Assembly: GCA_964030785.1 (NCBI GenBank)
Contig: OZ034969.1
Span: 40,319,201 to 40,383,200 of the forward strand
DNA length: 64,000 nucleotides
Source of the DNA: Siderastrea siderea
Taxonomy: Eukaryota > Cnidaria > Anthozoa > Scleractinia > Rhizangiidae
Direction of reading: 5' to 3'
Shown: piece by piece, positions 18,798 to 27,071 of the stretch
How the letters are laid out: each line of letters begins with the position of its first letter
How positions within the stretch are numbered: the stretch's first letter is position 1
The notes under the pieces: generated by a model
Told to the model about the DNA's origin: nothing
The model's database searches: none
The model's input: only the letters and a program-made list of their open reading frames with translations
Position numbers and translations under genes: made by a program

Positions 18798-19841
18798 ATG
18801 ACGTTGGTGCCCAACTCTTCGTTTTACGTGACGTTGATGAGTCATGCGAGTACCAAAGAGTTTCCTGGGAACAAGAGTCATCATTTCAGAAACCGATTGC
18901 CTAAACCCATCCGATTTATGGGACGAGGATGGATGGTGGGTATGGTGAGTTTATCCTTACCCACCATTCCAGTGATAGCGGAAGAAGGAGGCGTGGGTGA
19001 TTCCCATCCTCTGTTGTACGTACGATGGCACGAACAGGTGTATGCCCAAGACGATCAAGGCAACGATCGATGGTGGCATCAACGTCGCGAACTCACTGTC
19101 TACGGTCGAGATATGAGAAAGGAATTGGCCTCCTCGACGGGATTGCACTTTTTTCATCAACTGGTGTACCGTTACGAGCAAAGCCGTGCCAAACAAACCG
19201 AACCCAAAAACAAATGGACCGAGGACAATGGCGTTAAATTGTATCCGACGTTTGAATGGACCTCCGAAGGGGATTTGTTATTGAATACCACCAATGTGGA
19301 TTACAAACGACAAGTAGCGCACGTGTCATGGGGCAGATCCTTGGCCCTGAGAATGGGATGGATTGAACAAGCGTCCCCCGGCCAGTATCGATTGGGTCCG
19401 AATCTCTTGCAAGAATTTCAAGGCATTTCCACCATTCCCACCCCGACGGATGTCCGCGATGCCGCCAACAAGCCCATCTTTTGGAAAGTGGAGGGGGATT
19501 ATCTGAAATTGAGTCTATCGTGTCCTTGGCGGTTTGTGAATTTGAACCAGACCTTTCGTCCCTCGTTGGAATTTCCCTCGGCGCGTCCTTTGCACGTGTA
19601 TTGTGATGTAGGGACCAGCAGCATGGTAGGGGGTCGTATCACCGATCTCTTACGAGAAATCAAGTACCAGCCACAAAACACCACCCACTTTGAACCTCGA
19701 CATATTCAATATGTCCCAGTACGCAATGAAGTGGTGGAAATCGTGGAAACCCAGATGGCCGAAACCAATGGGGATCTGGTGAAATTTGGCGAAGGCCATG
19801 CCCTCCTGACCCTCCACTTTAAAAGGGAAGTGGTAGTGTGA
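18798..19841 (+). CDS. Penton-like (minor capsid) protein, paralogue 2
   Basis: 347 residues starting three bases after the integrase stop codon. N-terminus NSSFYVTLMSHAS, then WMVGMVSLSLP, a W-rich region, YRLGPNLLQEF, WRFVNLNQTFRP, LHVYCDVGTSSMVGG and RNEVVEIVE near the end, closing with LLTLHFKRE. It shares the order of motifs with the next gene (especially WRF(V/T)NLN, DLLREI and RNEVVEI) and less closely with 14243. A structural capsid role is inferred from family and location next to core protein genes and MCP. Confidence 0.65.
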   Translation: MTLVPNSSFYVTLMSHASTKEFPGNKSHHFRNRLPKPIRFMGRGWMVGMVSLSLPTIPVIAEEGGVGDSHPLLYVRWHEQVYAQDDQGNDRWWHQRRELTVYGRDMRKELASSTGLHFFHQLVYRYEQSRAKQTEPKNKWTEDNGVKLYPTFEWTSEGDLLLNTTNVDYKRQVAHVSWGRSLALRMGWIEQASPGQYRLGPNLLQEFQGISTIPTPTDVRDAANKPIFWKVEGDYLKLSLSCPWRFVNLNQTFRPSLEFPSARPLHVYCDVGTSSMVGGRITDLLREIKYQPQNTTHFEPRHIQYVPVRNEVVEIVETQMAETNGDLVKFGEGHALLTLHFKREVVV

Positions 19842-19854
19842 AGAAGAAGAGAAC

Positions 19855-20904
19855 ATGTCGTTCTACGTGACGTTACCGAGTCATGCCAACCGACGTGAAT
19901 TTCCCAACAACCAAGCCAATTCCTTCAAGATTCGTTTACCTCAACCGTTACGGTTACAAGGAGGCGGATGGCAAGTGGGGTTGAGTGCCATTTCCTTACC
20001 GGATACGCACGTCAATTTGTACGAGTTGGTGCAAAAAGATGGGTACATCCTATCGACGACCTGGGACCAAACCTATCCCAAACCGGGTGGAAAAGACGGG
20101 GAAACGGTCGGGCGAAGAGATAGCGCACAAACCCTCATCAATGACATTCAACATTTGGATTGGGTGGTGGATGGGGTGAGTTTCATGAAAGCCGCCATTG
20201 CTCACTTGGAACAACGACGCAAGGAAACGGCGATTCAAGGAGGCCGGTTTACCAATGATCAAGGCAAACACAGATACGTCAAGTTCAAGTGGGAAGGCGA
20301 CGATCTCATCATCGACAACACCAATGTCTGTCATTGCAAAACCGACACGCCAGCCCTGTACATCTACACCAAGTTGGCTGTCAAGATGGGATGGTTACGT
20401 AAAATTAGCAGTGGGTTGATTTTGGGACCCAACTTACAACAAGACTTCATGGGGGATCAAATCCCCAACATGACAAAACCCATTGACAACGATTGGAACG
20501 ATGTGGACGACGATCAACACAACCCGGTCTTTTGGACGGTGCGTGCGTTTTCACCGGATCATTTACGATTGAGTATGAGTTGTGGGTGGCGTTTCACCAA
20601 CTTGAATGTGGCGTTTCGTTCAGTGGTGGGAGATCCCTCGCGATCGTTGCACGTGTACTCGGACGTGGCAGGCAGTATGATGGTCGGCAATCGCGTGACC
20701 GATTTGTTGCGTGAAATCCATTACAAGCGGGAAGGCAGAGGTACCATGTACTTTGAACCGTTGCACATTCATTACCTACCGCTTCGTAATGAAGTGGTGG
20801 AAATCATTCAAATGCAAGTCACCGAAACGTCTGGCACCGAGGATAAGTTGGTCAGGTTTGGCCAAGGCAACACCCTGGTCACCTTGCACTTCAAAAAGAC
20901 ATAA
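19855..20904 (+). CDS. Penton-like (minor capsid) protein, paralogue 3
   Basis: 349 residues from AACATGTCG. MSFYVTLPSHANRREF opens it; WQVGLSAISLPD, LILGPNLQQDFMGD, WRFTNLNVAFRS, LHVYSDVAGSMMVG and RNEVVEIIQ follow, ending VTLHFKK. Clearly a tandem duplicate of the gene just upstream, with 13 bp between them. The three paralogues could form different vertex or spike positions, or one may be a receptor-binding variant; that is inference. Confidence 0.65.
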   Translation: MSFYVTLPSHANRREFPNNQANSFKIRLPQPLRLQGGGWQVGLSAISLPDTHVNLYELVQKDGYILSTTWDQTYPKPGGKDGETVGRRDSAQTLINDIQHLDWVVDGVSFMKAAIAHLEQRRKETAIQGGRFTNDQGKHRYVKFKWEGDDLIIDNTNVCHCKTDTPALYIYTKLAVKMGWLRKISSGLILGPNLQQDFMGDQIPNMTKPIDNDWNDVDDDQHNPVFWTVRAFSPDHLRLSMSCGWRFTNLNVAFRSVVGDPSRSLHVYSDVAGSMMVGNRVTDLLREIHYKREGRGTMYFEPLHIHYLPLRNEVVEIIQMQVTETSGTEDKLVRFGQGNTLVTLHFKKT

Positions 20905-20934
20905 AAAGGGAAAAAGGGGGATGGTCAGTCAAAG

Positions 20935-21123
20935 ATGCCCAAGACAAGAGCACGTCGAAGAAGAAGGCAACGAGGCGGTCTCTTGCCTCTGGCCGCTCTC
21001 GTGCCAGCCTTGATGGCTGTGGGGAAAGCCGCCACGTTGGGAGCAGTGGGTGGTGCAGCGGGTTACGGTGGTAAAAAAGCCATCGAAGCAGCGACCACTC
21101 GGAAGAAAAAGAAAGGCCGATGA
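20935..21123 (+). CDS. Small basic, hydrophobic virion-type protein with a QRGG junction (1)
   Basis: 62 residues. An arginine-rich leader (RARRRRRQRGG) is followed by a hydrophobic helix (LLPLAALVPALMAVGKA), a glycine-rich part and a basic end (RKKKKGR). ATAAAAAGG stands about 35 nt upstream. It is a clear paralogue of the 25848 protein (same R-tract, QRGG, LVPA and GKA order). Layout recalls adenovirus pX/mu or pVI-like core peptides. QRGG is a candidate cleavage site for the protease at 23155. Confidence 0.65.
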   Translation: MPKTRARRRRRQRGGLLPLAALVPALMAVGKAATLGAVGGAAGYGGKKAIEAATTRKKKKGR

Positions 21124-21193
21124 CAGGGGGTATAAAAAGACAAAGGGGGTGACGTGAAGCATAGACCTTGGTGAAAGAGCAAAGAAGACAACC

Positions 21194-21520
21194 ATGCGAG
21201 GGGGAAGTTTGACACGATTTCGAACCGACGAGTGGTATGATCAACACGGCAGCGGGTTGATGAGGGAGGTCATGCGTGGTGGGTTCCAAGGCCTTAAAAG
21301 CACGCGAAATCCTTTAAAACTACCTAGTAATATAAAGAGAGGATTGAATGCAGGGTTAACACGCGGTGTTAAACGCAAAGCCGAACAAGTCATTAAAAAA
21401 GAAATCACCAAACAAGCCAAGAAAGCCTTGAATCAGAAGAACGTGAAAGACGCCGTGCGTGTGGCTAGTGCTTTGTTTCCCAAACAAACCAAACGTGCAC
21501 GTGATATTTTGGGAGTGTGA
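21194..21520 (+). CDS. Small basic core-type protein
   Basis: 108 residues with TATAAAAAG at 21131. It starts MRGGSLTRF, has VMRGGFQGL near residue 26 and is otherwise lysine/arginine-rich (KRKAEQVIKKEITKQAKKAL), probably DNA-binding within the virion. MRGG fits an (M/L/I/Q)-x-G-G processing site. No specific family recognised. Confidence 0.55.
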   Translation: MRGGSLTRFRTDEWYDQHGSGLMREVMRGGFQGLKSTRNPLKLPSNIKRGLNAGLTRGVKRKAEQVIKKEITKQAKKALNQKNVKDAVRVASALFPKQTKRARDILGV

Positions 21521-21524
21521 AAAC

Positions 21525-21752
21525 ATGGAACCCGTGCATTCACGACCTCGACGGATTCGTAGTGATCGAGGGTTGTCTCAATGGGGTGGACTGTATCCGT
21601 TTTGGAAACTCATGCGACGACAACGTGGTGGATGGTTAAGTCCCGAGGTGATGAGAGTCCCCGGGTTTGATTTGAGACAACGTTTAGCACGACGACGACG
21701 ACGCTATAAAAACCCCTCACGACGACGACGGGGTACCACTCGACGACGTTAA
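21525..21752 (+). CDS. Protamine-like arginine-rich protein with QRGG
   Basis: 75 residues from AACATGGAA (an open frame from 21459 has no proper start). It contains RRQRGGWLSPEV and ends in arginine clusters (RLARRRRRYKNPSRRRRG), like a DNA-condensing core protein such as adenovirus pVII or mu. It is followed after two bases by the MCP start. Identity as a core protein is inferred from composition and position. Confidence 0.6.
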   Translation: MEPVHSRPRRIRSDRGLSQWGGLYPFWKLMRRQRGGWLSPEVMRVPGFDLRQRLARRRRRYKNPSRRRRGTTRRR

Positions 21753-21754
21753 AC

Positions 21755-23155
21755 ATGCCTGACGTGAGTACTCAAACCGCCCCGGCTCACGAGCGTTCCG
21801 AAGGGACCGTCAACCCTGCCTTACGGATTTTCAAGGTGCCACCGACCGACATTAGCATCAATGCCTATCGCATGGTTACCATCCAACCCACCACCACGGG
21901 TATCAATCCCATGGAATTCATCATTCCAGGGTTGGACGATTTTGTGGATTTGGGACGCAGTTACTTTACCATGGAATTGAGTTTGAAAAAGGATGATAAC
22001 GGGAACTTGGTGGCCGCGCAGAAATTGTGGCCCGTCAATAATTTGGCCCATTCCATCATCAAACAAATTGACTTGCAGTTGAATGGCACGTTGATCAGTC
22101 CACAATCTGACACGTATCATTACAAAGCTTACCTAGAAACCTTGCTGAATTATGACCGAGAAGATGGCAAGACCGTGTTAGGACCCCAAGGATGGTTCAA
22201 TCAAGTGGATTTCCCACCCCGATGGACTGCCAACAACACCGACAGCGCTACACTCCATAATGACTACCGGGATCTCCCCGCCAATCACAAAGGAGCCTTG
22301 GCCGCCATGGTAGCCGAAACCGCCAAGTATGCTGGAGGTGTCACCCACAGTCTGGTGTTTACCCCGCACTTGGAAGTCTTTCACACCGGCAAATTGTTGG
22401 TGCCAGGGATAGAAATCAAGATGAAATTTCATTTCAACAGCCCCAGCTTGTTTTTGAATGGAGTGGGTCGAGCTGGCCGATTGATGGAAGGGGATGTGAA
22501 ACTACGGTTTCATCTCTGTCAACTGCGTTTGAATGATGCCATCTACCAGAGTTTATCTGAAAAAAGACACAATGAAGGAGAAGTGGCGGCTTACCCGACC
22601 GTCCGCAGTGAAATCCGGACTTTCAGCATGCAAAACAACCTGGTCCGCTTTGATATCCCGAACCTGTTTCAAAACAGAATACCTGACCGATTGATTGTGG
22701 GGTTACTGGACAGCCGTGCCTTCAATGGAGATGTGACCCGAGATCCTTTCTGTTTCCAGAAATTTGGTCTGACCTCCATTCGACAGATTGTGAAAGGAGA
22801 AGAATACCCTTATGAAACCCTCCAGTTAGTGCACAACAATGGCACCCGAGATAATCTAGGCTACTTCCGTTTTCTGCAAGCCAGTGGTGCCTGGTGTAAA
22901 AAGAAAGGCAATATGGTAGAACTACTGGATTGGGGCCAAGCTAAAAATTGTACCTTGTTCATGTTTGACAATGTCGCCAATGGATGTGCTGACAGTCAAA
23001 ACCTCAACCCCAAGCAAACGGGCGATTTACAACTGGTGTTGGAATTTGGAGTTGCCCCCGGTGTCAATATAACCGTACTCGTGTATGGAGAATTTGAGAA
23101 CTTGCTGGAGATTGACAGGAACGGAGCCGTGTTGTATAACATTTACCAGCACTGA
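21755..23155 (+). CDS. Major capsid protein (hexon-like, double jelly roll, metazoan Maverick/adintovirus type)
   Basis: 466 residues. Key pattern near residues 30-130: a strand after PPTDISINAYR, FVDLGRSYFTMELSL, WPVNNLAHSIIKQIDLQLNG and YLETLLNYDREDGKT. The C-terminal half has FDIPNLFQNRIPDRL and ends in VLVYGEFENLLEID. The PVNN..HS......D..LNG and ETLLNY signatures are those of the Polinton/adintovirus hexon family, which in nematodes includes the F54H12.2-like proteins. It would form the icosahedral shell. The stop overlaps the protease start by one base, suggesting coupled expression. It looks intact. Confidence 0.92.
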   Translation: MPDVSTQTAPAHERSEGTVNPALRIFKVPPTDISINAYRMVTIQPTTTGINPMEFIIPGLDDFVDLGRSYFTMELSLKKDDNGNLVAAQKLWPVNNLAHSIIKQIDLQLNGTLISPQSDTYHYKAYLETLLNYDREDGKTVLGPQGWFNQVDFPPRWTANNTDSATLHNDYRDLPANHKGALAAMVAETAKYAGGVTHSLVFTPHLEVFHTGKLLVPGIEIKMKFHFNSPSLFLNGVGRAGRLMEGDVKLRFHLCQLRLNDAIYQSLSEKRHNEGEVAAYPTVRSEIRTFSMQNNLVRFDIPNLFQNRIPDRLIVGLLDSRAFNGDVTRDPFCFQKFGLTSIRQIVKGEEYPYETLQLVHNNGTRDNLGYFRFLQASGAWCKKKGNMVELLDWGQAKNCTLFMFDNVANGCADSQNLNPKQTGDLQLVLEFGVAPGVNITVLVYGEFENLLEIDRNGAVLYNIYQH

Positions 23156-23694
23156 TGGAACATGTGGCCTTGAATAATGTGCAATTGGATTATTTAGCCC
23201 GAGACGACCCCCAATTGAACCCTGTCTTTTACGGGACGGTAGCCTGTGATCGTTTACCCAAGAGTCCTGTCAAGACCCAACCCCAAGGGTACATTGTGAA
23301 TACGGACCCACACGATCAACCGGGACAACATTGGTTAGCGGTGTGGACGGATGGAAAGGTGTGTGAAGTCCTGGACAGTTATGCTTTGCCATTGGACACG
23401 TACGTGCAAGCTACCCCGTTACGAGATTGGATTGTCCAACATTGGAAGTATGTGGTGACCAATGGCAAGTCCCTCCAAGCCATTTCAAGCAAGAGTTGTG
23501 GTGATTACGCCTTGCTGTATTTGAAAGCCAAAGCCCGTGGACGGACCTTGCAAGAGTTTTTAAATGAGTTTTCGGATCATGATTATGTTAGTAATGACCA
23601 TCAAGCCGGTCAACGCCTTCAACAATTGATTGTAGGCCAAGAAGCCAGATGGTATCAACTGTGCTGTCATCCGTATCATCAATGTAATGGTTAA
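23155..23694 (+). CDS. Adenain-like cysteine protease
   Basis: 179 residues. Catalytic residues are readable: H59 in GQHWLAVW, D74 in VLDSYALP, and C115 in SKSCGDYALLYL, in the H-D/E-C order of peptidase family C5 (adenovirus protease) and its Polinton relatives. Start codon overlaps the MCP stop (TGATG-type). It would mature capsid and core proteins; the recurrent Q-x-G-G junctions in the nearby small proteins are proposed targets. AATAAA follows the stop at about 23694. Confidence 0.9.
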   Translation: MEHVALNNVQLDYLARDDPQLNPVFYGTVACDRLPKSPVKTQPQGYIVNTDPHDQPGQHWLAVWTDGKVCEVLDSYALPLDTYVQATPLRDWIVQHWKYVVTNGKSLQAISSKSCGDYALLYLKAKARGRTLQEFLNEFSDHDYVSNDHQAGQRLQQLIVGQEARWYQLCCHPYHQCNG

Positions 23695-23723
23695 ATAAAA
23701 TTTGTTGGAAAAAAAGTGGTGTC

Positions 23724-23809
23724 GGAGTCGTAGCTCAGTGGGTAGAGCCTTTGGACTTGATCCAGGATAGCGATTGGGTCGTGCGTGGGTTCGAGTCCCA
23801 CCGGCTCCA
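23724..23809 (+). tRNA. tRNA-like gene with a long variable arm, inside the inner Polinton
   Basis: 86 nt. Acceptor stem GGAGTCG/CGGCTCC (7 bp, one G-T), D arm GCTC/GAGC, T arm GTGGG-TTCGAGT-CCCAC, discriminator A. Internal promoter boxes are intact: A box TAGCTCAGTGG and B box GGTTCGAGTCC. An 11-T run at 23821-23831 can end pol III transcription. The anticodon arm is irregular: TTTGG/CCAGG with loop ACTTGAT would read TTG (Gln) but with C33, while a tighter TGGA/TCCA stem leaves only five loop bases. The 18-nt variable region can form CGA/TCG, as in type II (Ser/Leu) tRNAs. A tRNA-Ser(TGA) that lost two loop bases is one explanation. It lies between protease and ATPase. Confidence 0.8.
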
Positions 23810-23855
23810 ATAAAAAGGTGCCTTTTTTTTTTTGTAAGGGTAGTTCGTCATCATC

Positions 23856-24509
23856 ATGCAAACGGGGAAACCGTTTCGTTTTCATACCCCCTCCTCTATC
23901 TTGGTGGTGGGTCCTTCGGGATGTGGTAAAACTGTGTTTACGGAAAAACTCTTGGTAGACAACCCGGAGTTGTTTGAAACCCCACCGACCCAAATGCATT
24001 ATTGTTATGGGGCCTGGCAAGATCGATTTCAAGGCATGCAAGATCATGGGGTGGTGTTTCACGAAGGGATTCCCGATCATGAGGCCTTAGTGCAATGGTT
24101 TCCTGAAGGACATGGGGTCCTGGTCTTGGATGATTTAATGGATGAAGGGAGTCACGATAAACGCGTGTTGGATTTATTCACCAAACATTCACATCATCAA
24201 GGGGTGACCGTCCTATACTTGTGCCAAGACATGTTTCCCGTGGGTCGCTATGCTAAAAGTATATCCCGCAATGCCCATTACATCGTGGCATTCAAGAACC
24301 CCCGAGATCAATTAGGGGTACGCAATGTCATGCTTCAATCGTTTCCTACCACTTGGAAAGACACGTTGGAGACGTTTCATCAAGCCACCACACGACCGTA
24401 TGGGTATTTGGTCTTGGATTTACATCCCGCCTCCTCCGATCAACAACGGGTGTTGAGTCACCTGTTAAAAGACGAAGGATGGACTCGCACCTATCAAAAA
24501 CGTCTATAA
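23856..24509 (+). CDS. FtsK/A32-like genome packaging ATPase
   Basis: 217 residues. Walker A GPSGCGKT at residues 19-26, Walker B HGVLVLDDL near 95, and VTVLYLCQDMF as the following sensor-like strand. Size and motif spacing match Polinton packaging ATPases (HerA/FtsK, A32-type). It would pump the element DNA into the capsid. The frame is intact. Same family as 41322-41963 in the outer element but only distantly similar. Confidence 0.9.
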   Translation: MQTGKPFRFHTPSSILVVGPSGCGKTVFTEKLLVDNPELFETPPTQMHYCYGAWQDRFQGMQDHGVVFHEGIPDHEALVQWFPEGHGVLVLDDLMDEGSHDKRVLDLFTKHSHHQGVTVLYLCQDMFPVGRYAKSISRNAHYIVAFKNPRDQLGVRNVMLQSFPTTWKDTLETFHQATTRPYGYLVLDLHPASSDQQRVLSHLLKDEGWTRTYQKRL

Positions 24510-24546
24510 AGGCACCCCGTTTGAACAGGAAAAAGAGAGAACGACC

Positions 24547-24920
24547 ATGGCCGATGATGACGACCGACAACCTCCGCAATCGTACGATACCGTGGCCCCT
24601 GCGGGTGTTGGGGCGACCACCAGCAATCAAATGTCCGCAAGGGCCTGGCAAGATTTGTATTTGTCGGGAGACCAAGGCCTTCTCGACGTCCTGCCTCCAA
24701 TCCAGCCACCCCTCGAGGATCTTGGAGTCCTGGCAGACAGCCTCGTACCTTGCGTCAAGCGGATTTACAACGACGTTTACGGATGCTGTTACAAGATCAA
24801 GAACAGTTGGCCCAAGGACGTGAAATTGCTAATGTCACCATGACCAATAGCATTGTGACCAGTTATAAACAAGGAGGAGCACCGAGCGTACAAACCTCGT
24901 CGTCCCGTGTTTCGCCGTAA
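24547..24920 (+). pseudogene. Unknown small gene, probably broken by a frameshift near 24650-24710
   Basis: A TATAAAGG box (24505) and ACCATGG start (24547) open MADDDDRQPPQSYD.. in frame 1, which seems authentic to about SARAWQDLYLSGD. In the next frame, a convincing C-terminal part ends at TAA 24918: RQPRTLRQADLQRRLR, then ANVTMTNSIVTSYKQGG. The two halves fit one gene of about 120 residues if a single indel occurred between. The end lies two bases before the next gene. Without the break it could be a small virion protein; family unknown. Confidence 0.45.
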
Positions 24921-24922
24921 AG

Positions 24923-25585
24923 ATGAAAACCGTCGTGTCGTTATTGAATGGATCCAAACAGCATGGTCTTCCCTTCCCCCCGGAATTATTACAACGCATG
25001 GATTCCTTGTATGCCTTTTATCATCAACAATGGTGGTGTTATCGAAAAATGTTGAATCATTACAGGTGTATCAATGCCTTGTTCAATGGTATGGCCTTAC
25101 TCCTGATGGCCGCGGGTATGATTGCGGGTCCCCTTTTGGAAAACAGTACGTTGGTAGCGTGTTTGGCGGCGGTGGGCACCGTGGTCAAAGGATGGAATGA
25201 TTTTAAACAATACCGATTTAAAGTGACCATGAGTCGATTTGCGTTTACCACCTATGCCAAAGCCTTGACCGAATTGAAAACCCATGTGCGGGGTATTCCC
25301 TTGGAGGATCTGGAACGATTTTTAATCAAGATGCAAACCTTGGATGATACCATTGTGGATTTCACCCCTCCGTTACCCAAACGATGTCTCCAAGATTACC
25401 ATGGTCATTTTGTGTACCAACCCTTGGAAGCCCTATGCTATGTAGATGGATGTCCTCGTCCCTTGAAACCCAAAGATTATTGGATCGATAAAAAGCCGCT
25501 CCCTCCTAGTCCCACACTCTTAGAACCATGGCCGTCCAACGACGACGACGACGCAGAAAAAGGAAACAACGAGGAGGGGCTTTAA
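24923..25585 (+). CDS. SLATT-like two-TM membrane protein
   Basis: 220 residues. A helix with aromatic and basic residues (YHQQWWCYRKMLNHYR) precedes two close TM segments (MALLLMAAGMIAGPLL and LVACLAAVGTVV), followed by a conserved-type helix (KQYRFKVTMSRFAFTTYAKA, about residues 94-113) and a soluble C-terminus ending in D/E. This order - helix, TM hairpin, then a long helix with a Y/F at the end - is that of SLATT domains (SMODS and LOG-associating two-TM effectors). The outer element has a protein of the same design at 44006-44566. In bacteria SLATT proteins are thought to form pores upon nucleotide signals. Here the role is unknown: membrane remodelling, viroporin or defence-related. The end overlaps the 25528 gene. 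Confidence 0.5.
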   Translation: MKTVVSLLNGSKQHGLPFPPELLQRMDSLYAFYHQQWWCYRKMLNHYRCINALFNGMALLLMAAGMIAGPLLENSTLVACLAAVGTVVKGWNDFKQYRFKVTMSRFAFTTYAKALTELKTHVRGIPLEDLERFLIKMQTLDDTIVDFTPPLPKRCLQDYHGHFVYQPLEALCYVDGCPRPLKPKDYWIDKKPLPPSPTLLEPWPSNDDDDAEKGNNEEGL

Positions 25586-25860
25586 TGCGTCGCAAACCCC
25601 GTTTGGTGGATAAAATTGCCCATGGTATGAGTATGTTTCTATCAGGTCCAGCGCCTGGGTTTGGACTGGCTTTAGGCAAATTAGGCGGCCAAGCCTTGAA
25701 AGGCATTACCGATAATGTACAACATTACCGACAACGAGGTGGGGGATGGTGGCAAGATTTTAAACGCAATACCCGTCAAGGCTATAAAGAGTCGCGAGAT
25801 GTGATCAAACAAAACAAAGCCCTTCAACGTCTATTGACGAGCCGTCCATGGTATCCTTGA
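25528..25860 (+). CDS. Small basic virion-type protein with KQRGG (2)
   Basis: 110 residues from ACCATGG, overlapping the previous gene by 58 nt in another frame. It opens with an R/K cluster (RRRRRRKRKQRGGALM), then an amphipathic part (FLSGPAPGFGLALGKLGG), a second QRGGGWW at about residue 68, and a polar end. Two Q-R-G-G sites would yield three fragments. The layout is like adenovirus pVI (basic plus amphipathic membrane-active helix), by analogy only. Confidence 0.6.
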   Translation: MAVQRRRRRRKRKQRGGALMRRKPRLVDKIAHGMSMFLSGPAPGFGLALGKLGGQALKGITDNVQHYRQRGGGWWQDFKRNTRQGYKESRDVIKQNKALQRLLTSRPWYP

Positions 25861-26018
25861 GGAGAAGACGACGACGCCGTCGTCAACGAGGAGGTTTTTT
25901 AAATCTATTGGTCCCCGCCATGGTAGGATTGGGGAAAGCCGTGGCCTTGGAAACGGATAAACGTATAAAACGCACGATTCAAAAAGCCAATCAACGGTAT
26001 CGTCGTCGTCACCGATAA
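25848..26018 (+). CDS. Small basic, hydrophobic virion-type protein with RQRGG (3)
   Basis: 56 residues from CCATGGTAT, overlapping the previous stop codon region by 13 nt. Eight arginines in a row, then QRGGFLNLLVPAMVGLGKAV and a basic end (KANQRYRRRHR). Same plan as the 20935 protein: R-tract, QRGG, LVPA, GKA. It is too short for usual gene calling. It is followed after three bases by the 26022 gene. Confidence 0.6.
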   Translation: MVSLRRRRRRRRQRGGFLNLLVPAMVGLGKAVALETDKRIKRTIQKANQRYRRRHR

Positions 26019-26021
26019 AGG

Positions 26022-26339
26022 ATGCAACGTCTTCGACGTCAATTCCCGTTTTTACGGTCCATGTTACAAGAAGCCAATGGTTCCAAACGTCAAGAGTTGT
26101 TACAACATGCAAATGCCGATCAAATCAATGCTGTGAGTGAACTGGTGTTGAACTTTTTAAAAAACAAGATTCCTGTGACCCCACCCATGCTGGCTAAACT
26201 TCAACCCTATAAAAAGGTACTACGTGATTTGGGACGTCGTCGACATTCCGTCAAAAAACGTCGTCAGTGGTTAATCCAACAAAAAGGACGTGGGTTGTTT
26301 CAAGGACTTCACGAGGTGTTATGTCAATGTGTTCGTTAA
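26022..26339 (+). CDS. Conserved small Polinton protein (unknown role), with a GRG-type junction
   Basis: 105 residues. QELLQHANADQINAVSELVLNF (about 24-45) is followed by PYKKVLRDLGRR, a KKRRQWLIQQKGRGLFQG junction and a hydrophobic end. The pattern helical domain, KR cluster, then Q-K-G-(R)-G and a hydrophobic C-terminus is one I recall in many animal Polintons and virus-like sequences. Probably a capsid-interior protein processed near QKGRG. Confidence 0.6.
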   Translation: MQRLRRQFPFLRSMLQEANGSKRQELLQHANADQINAVSELVLNFLKNKIPVTPPMLAKLQPYKKVLRDLGRRRHSVKKRRQWLIQQKGRGLFQGLHEVLCQCVR

Positions 26340-26429
26340 CGTGTTAAGACATGGAAAGACTCTTATTGGAAGCATAAATATCACCTGTTGTGACAGCTGT
26401 CGTGCATTGGAAGACCTTTGCCCCCGACC

Positions 26430-27068
26430 ATGGACGAGGTGTACATGATTCCCCACAAGGACTTGGAACAACTCATTCAATATTACAAAGGAGAACTCAC
26501 CGAAAATGCCTTGTTGAACAAAGCCGCGACGCTCGCCGCCAAAAAACATGTCTTGTTAGCCAACCCTCAATTACCCCCAGCCCTGGTTAATGCTCAAACC
26601 AAACCGTTGAGTCAAGAATTAATCAAGTTAACCAAACGCATTCGTCAATTTCCTGGCGGGGTGGGGGTTGGTGCCCCGGGTGCCCCGGGTGGTCCGCCAG
26701 GTGAAGAAGGCGAGGAAGAGGCCGGGGATTTGGTGACGGGACCTGTGGAACAATGGTTGAAGCGCATGATAAAAGGCAGCCCGTCGACTCCCAAACCACC
26801 CATTACCCCTGCAACCAAGAAAGGCAAAGGAGCAGCCACTACCAGTAAGATTGTCAAGAAAGGGAGCCCATCCACCAGTCGAGGGGATACCCGGTCGCGT
26901 TTAGAAGCCATTCGAGAACAGCGCAAGACCTTGGAAAAAAAGTTAGCCGAGAGTCGCAAAGGCAAAGGACCCGCTCGTGAAGTGGAACGATTGAAACCTT
27001 TACCCGGTTGGGAAGATTGGGCTCGTGGCAAAAAGTTACGACGTCGATTGGATTACGACAGTGACTAA
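26430..27068 (+). CDS. Conserved Polinton protein with helical N-terminus and charged tail
   Basis: 212 residues from ACCATGGAC; the longer open frame from 26418 begins with TTG and is rejected. Residues 1-70 are helical (IPHKDLEQLIQYYKGELTE, then LNKAATLAAKKHVLL), followed by a glycine/proline stretch (FPGGVGVGAPGAPGGP), E/G-rich and S/T/P/K-rich disordered parts, and a basic end (KKLRRRLDYDSD). The family is familiar from other animal Polintons, but its function is unknown; probably structural or scaffold. Confidence 0.6.
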   Translation: MDEVYMIPHKDLEQLIQYYKGELTENALLNKAATLAAKKHVLLANPQLPPALVNAQTKPLSQELIKLTKRIRQFPGGVGVGAPGAPGGPPGEEGEEEAGDLVTGPVEQWLKRMIKGSPSTPKPPITPATKKGKGAATTSKIVKKGSPSTSRGDTRSRLEAIREQRKTLEKKLAESRKGKGPAREVERLKPLPGWEDWARGKKLRRRLDYDSD

Positions 27069-27071
27069 AAC

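Noticed and set aside
24353..24823. 156-codon frame overlapping the ATPase end
   Set aside because: Overlaps the ATPase and the 24547 gene without any protein-like pattern.
26200..26225. TATAAAAAGG inside 26022-26339
   Set aside because: It lies in coding sequence (Pro-Tyr-Lys-Lys); no gene start follows at the usual distance.
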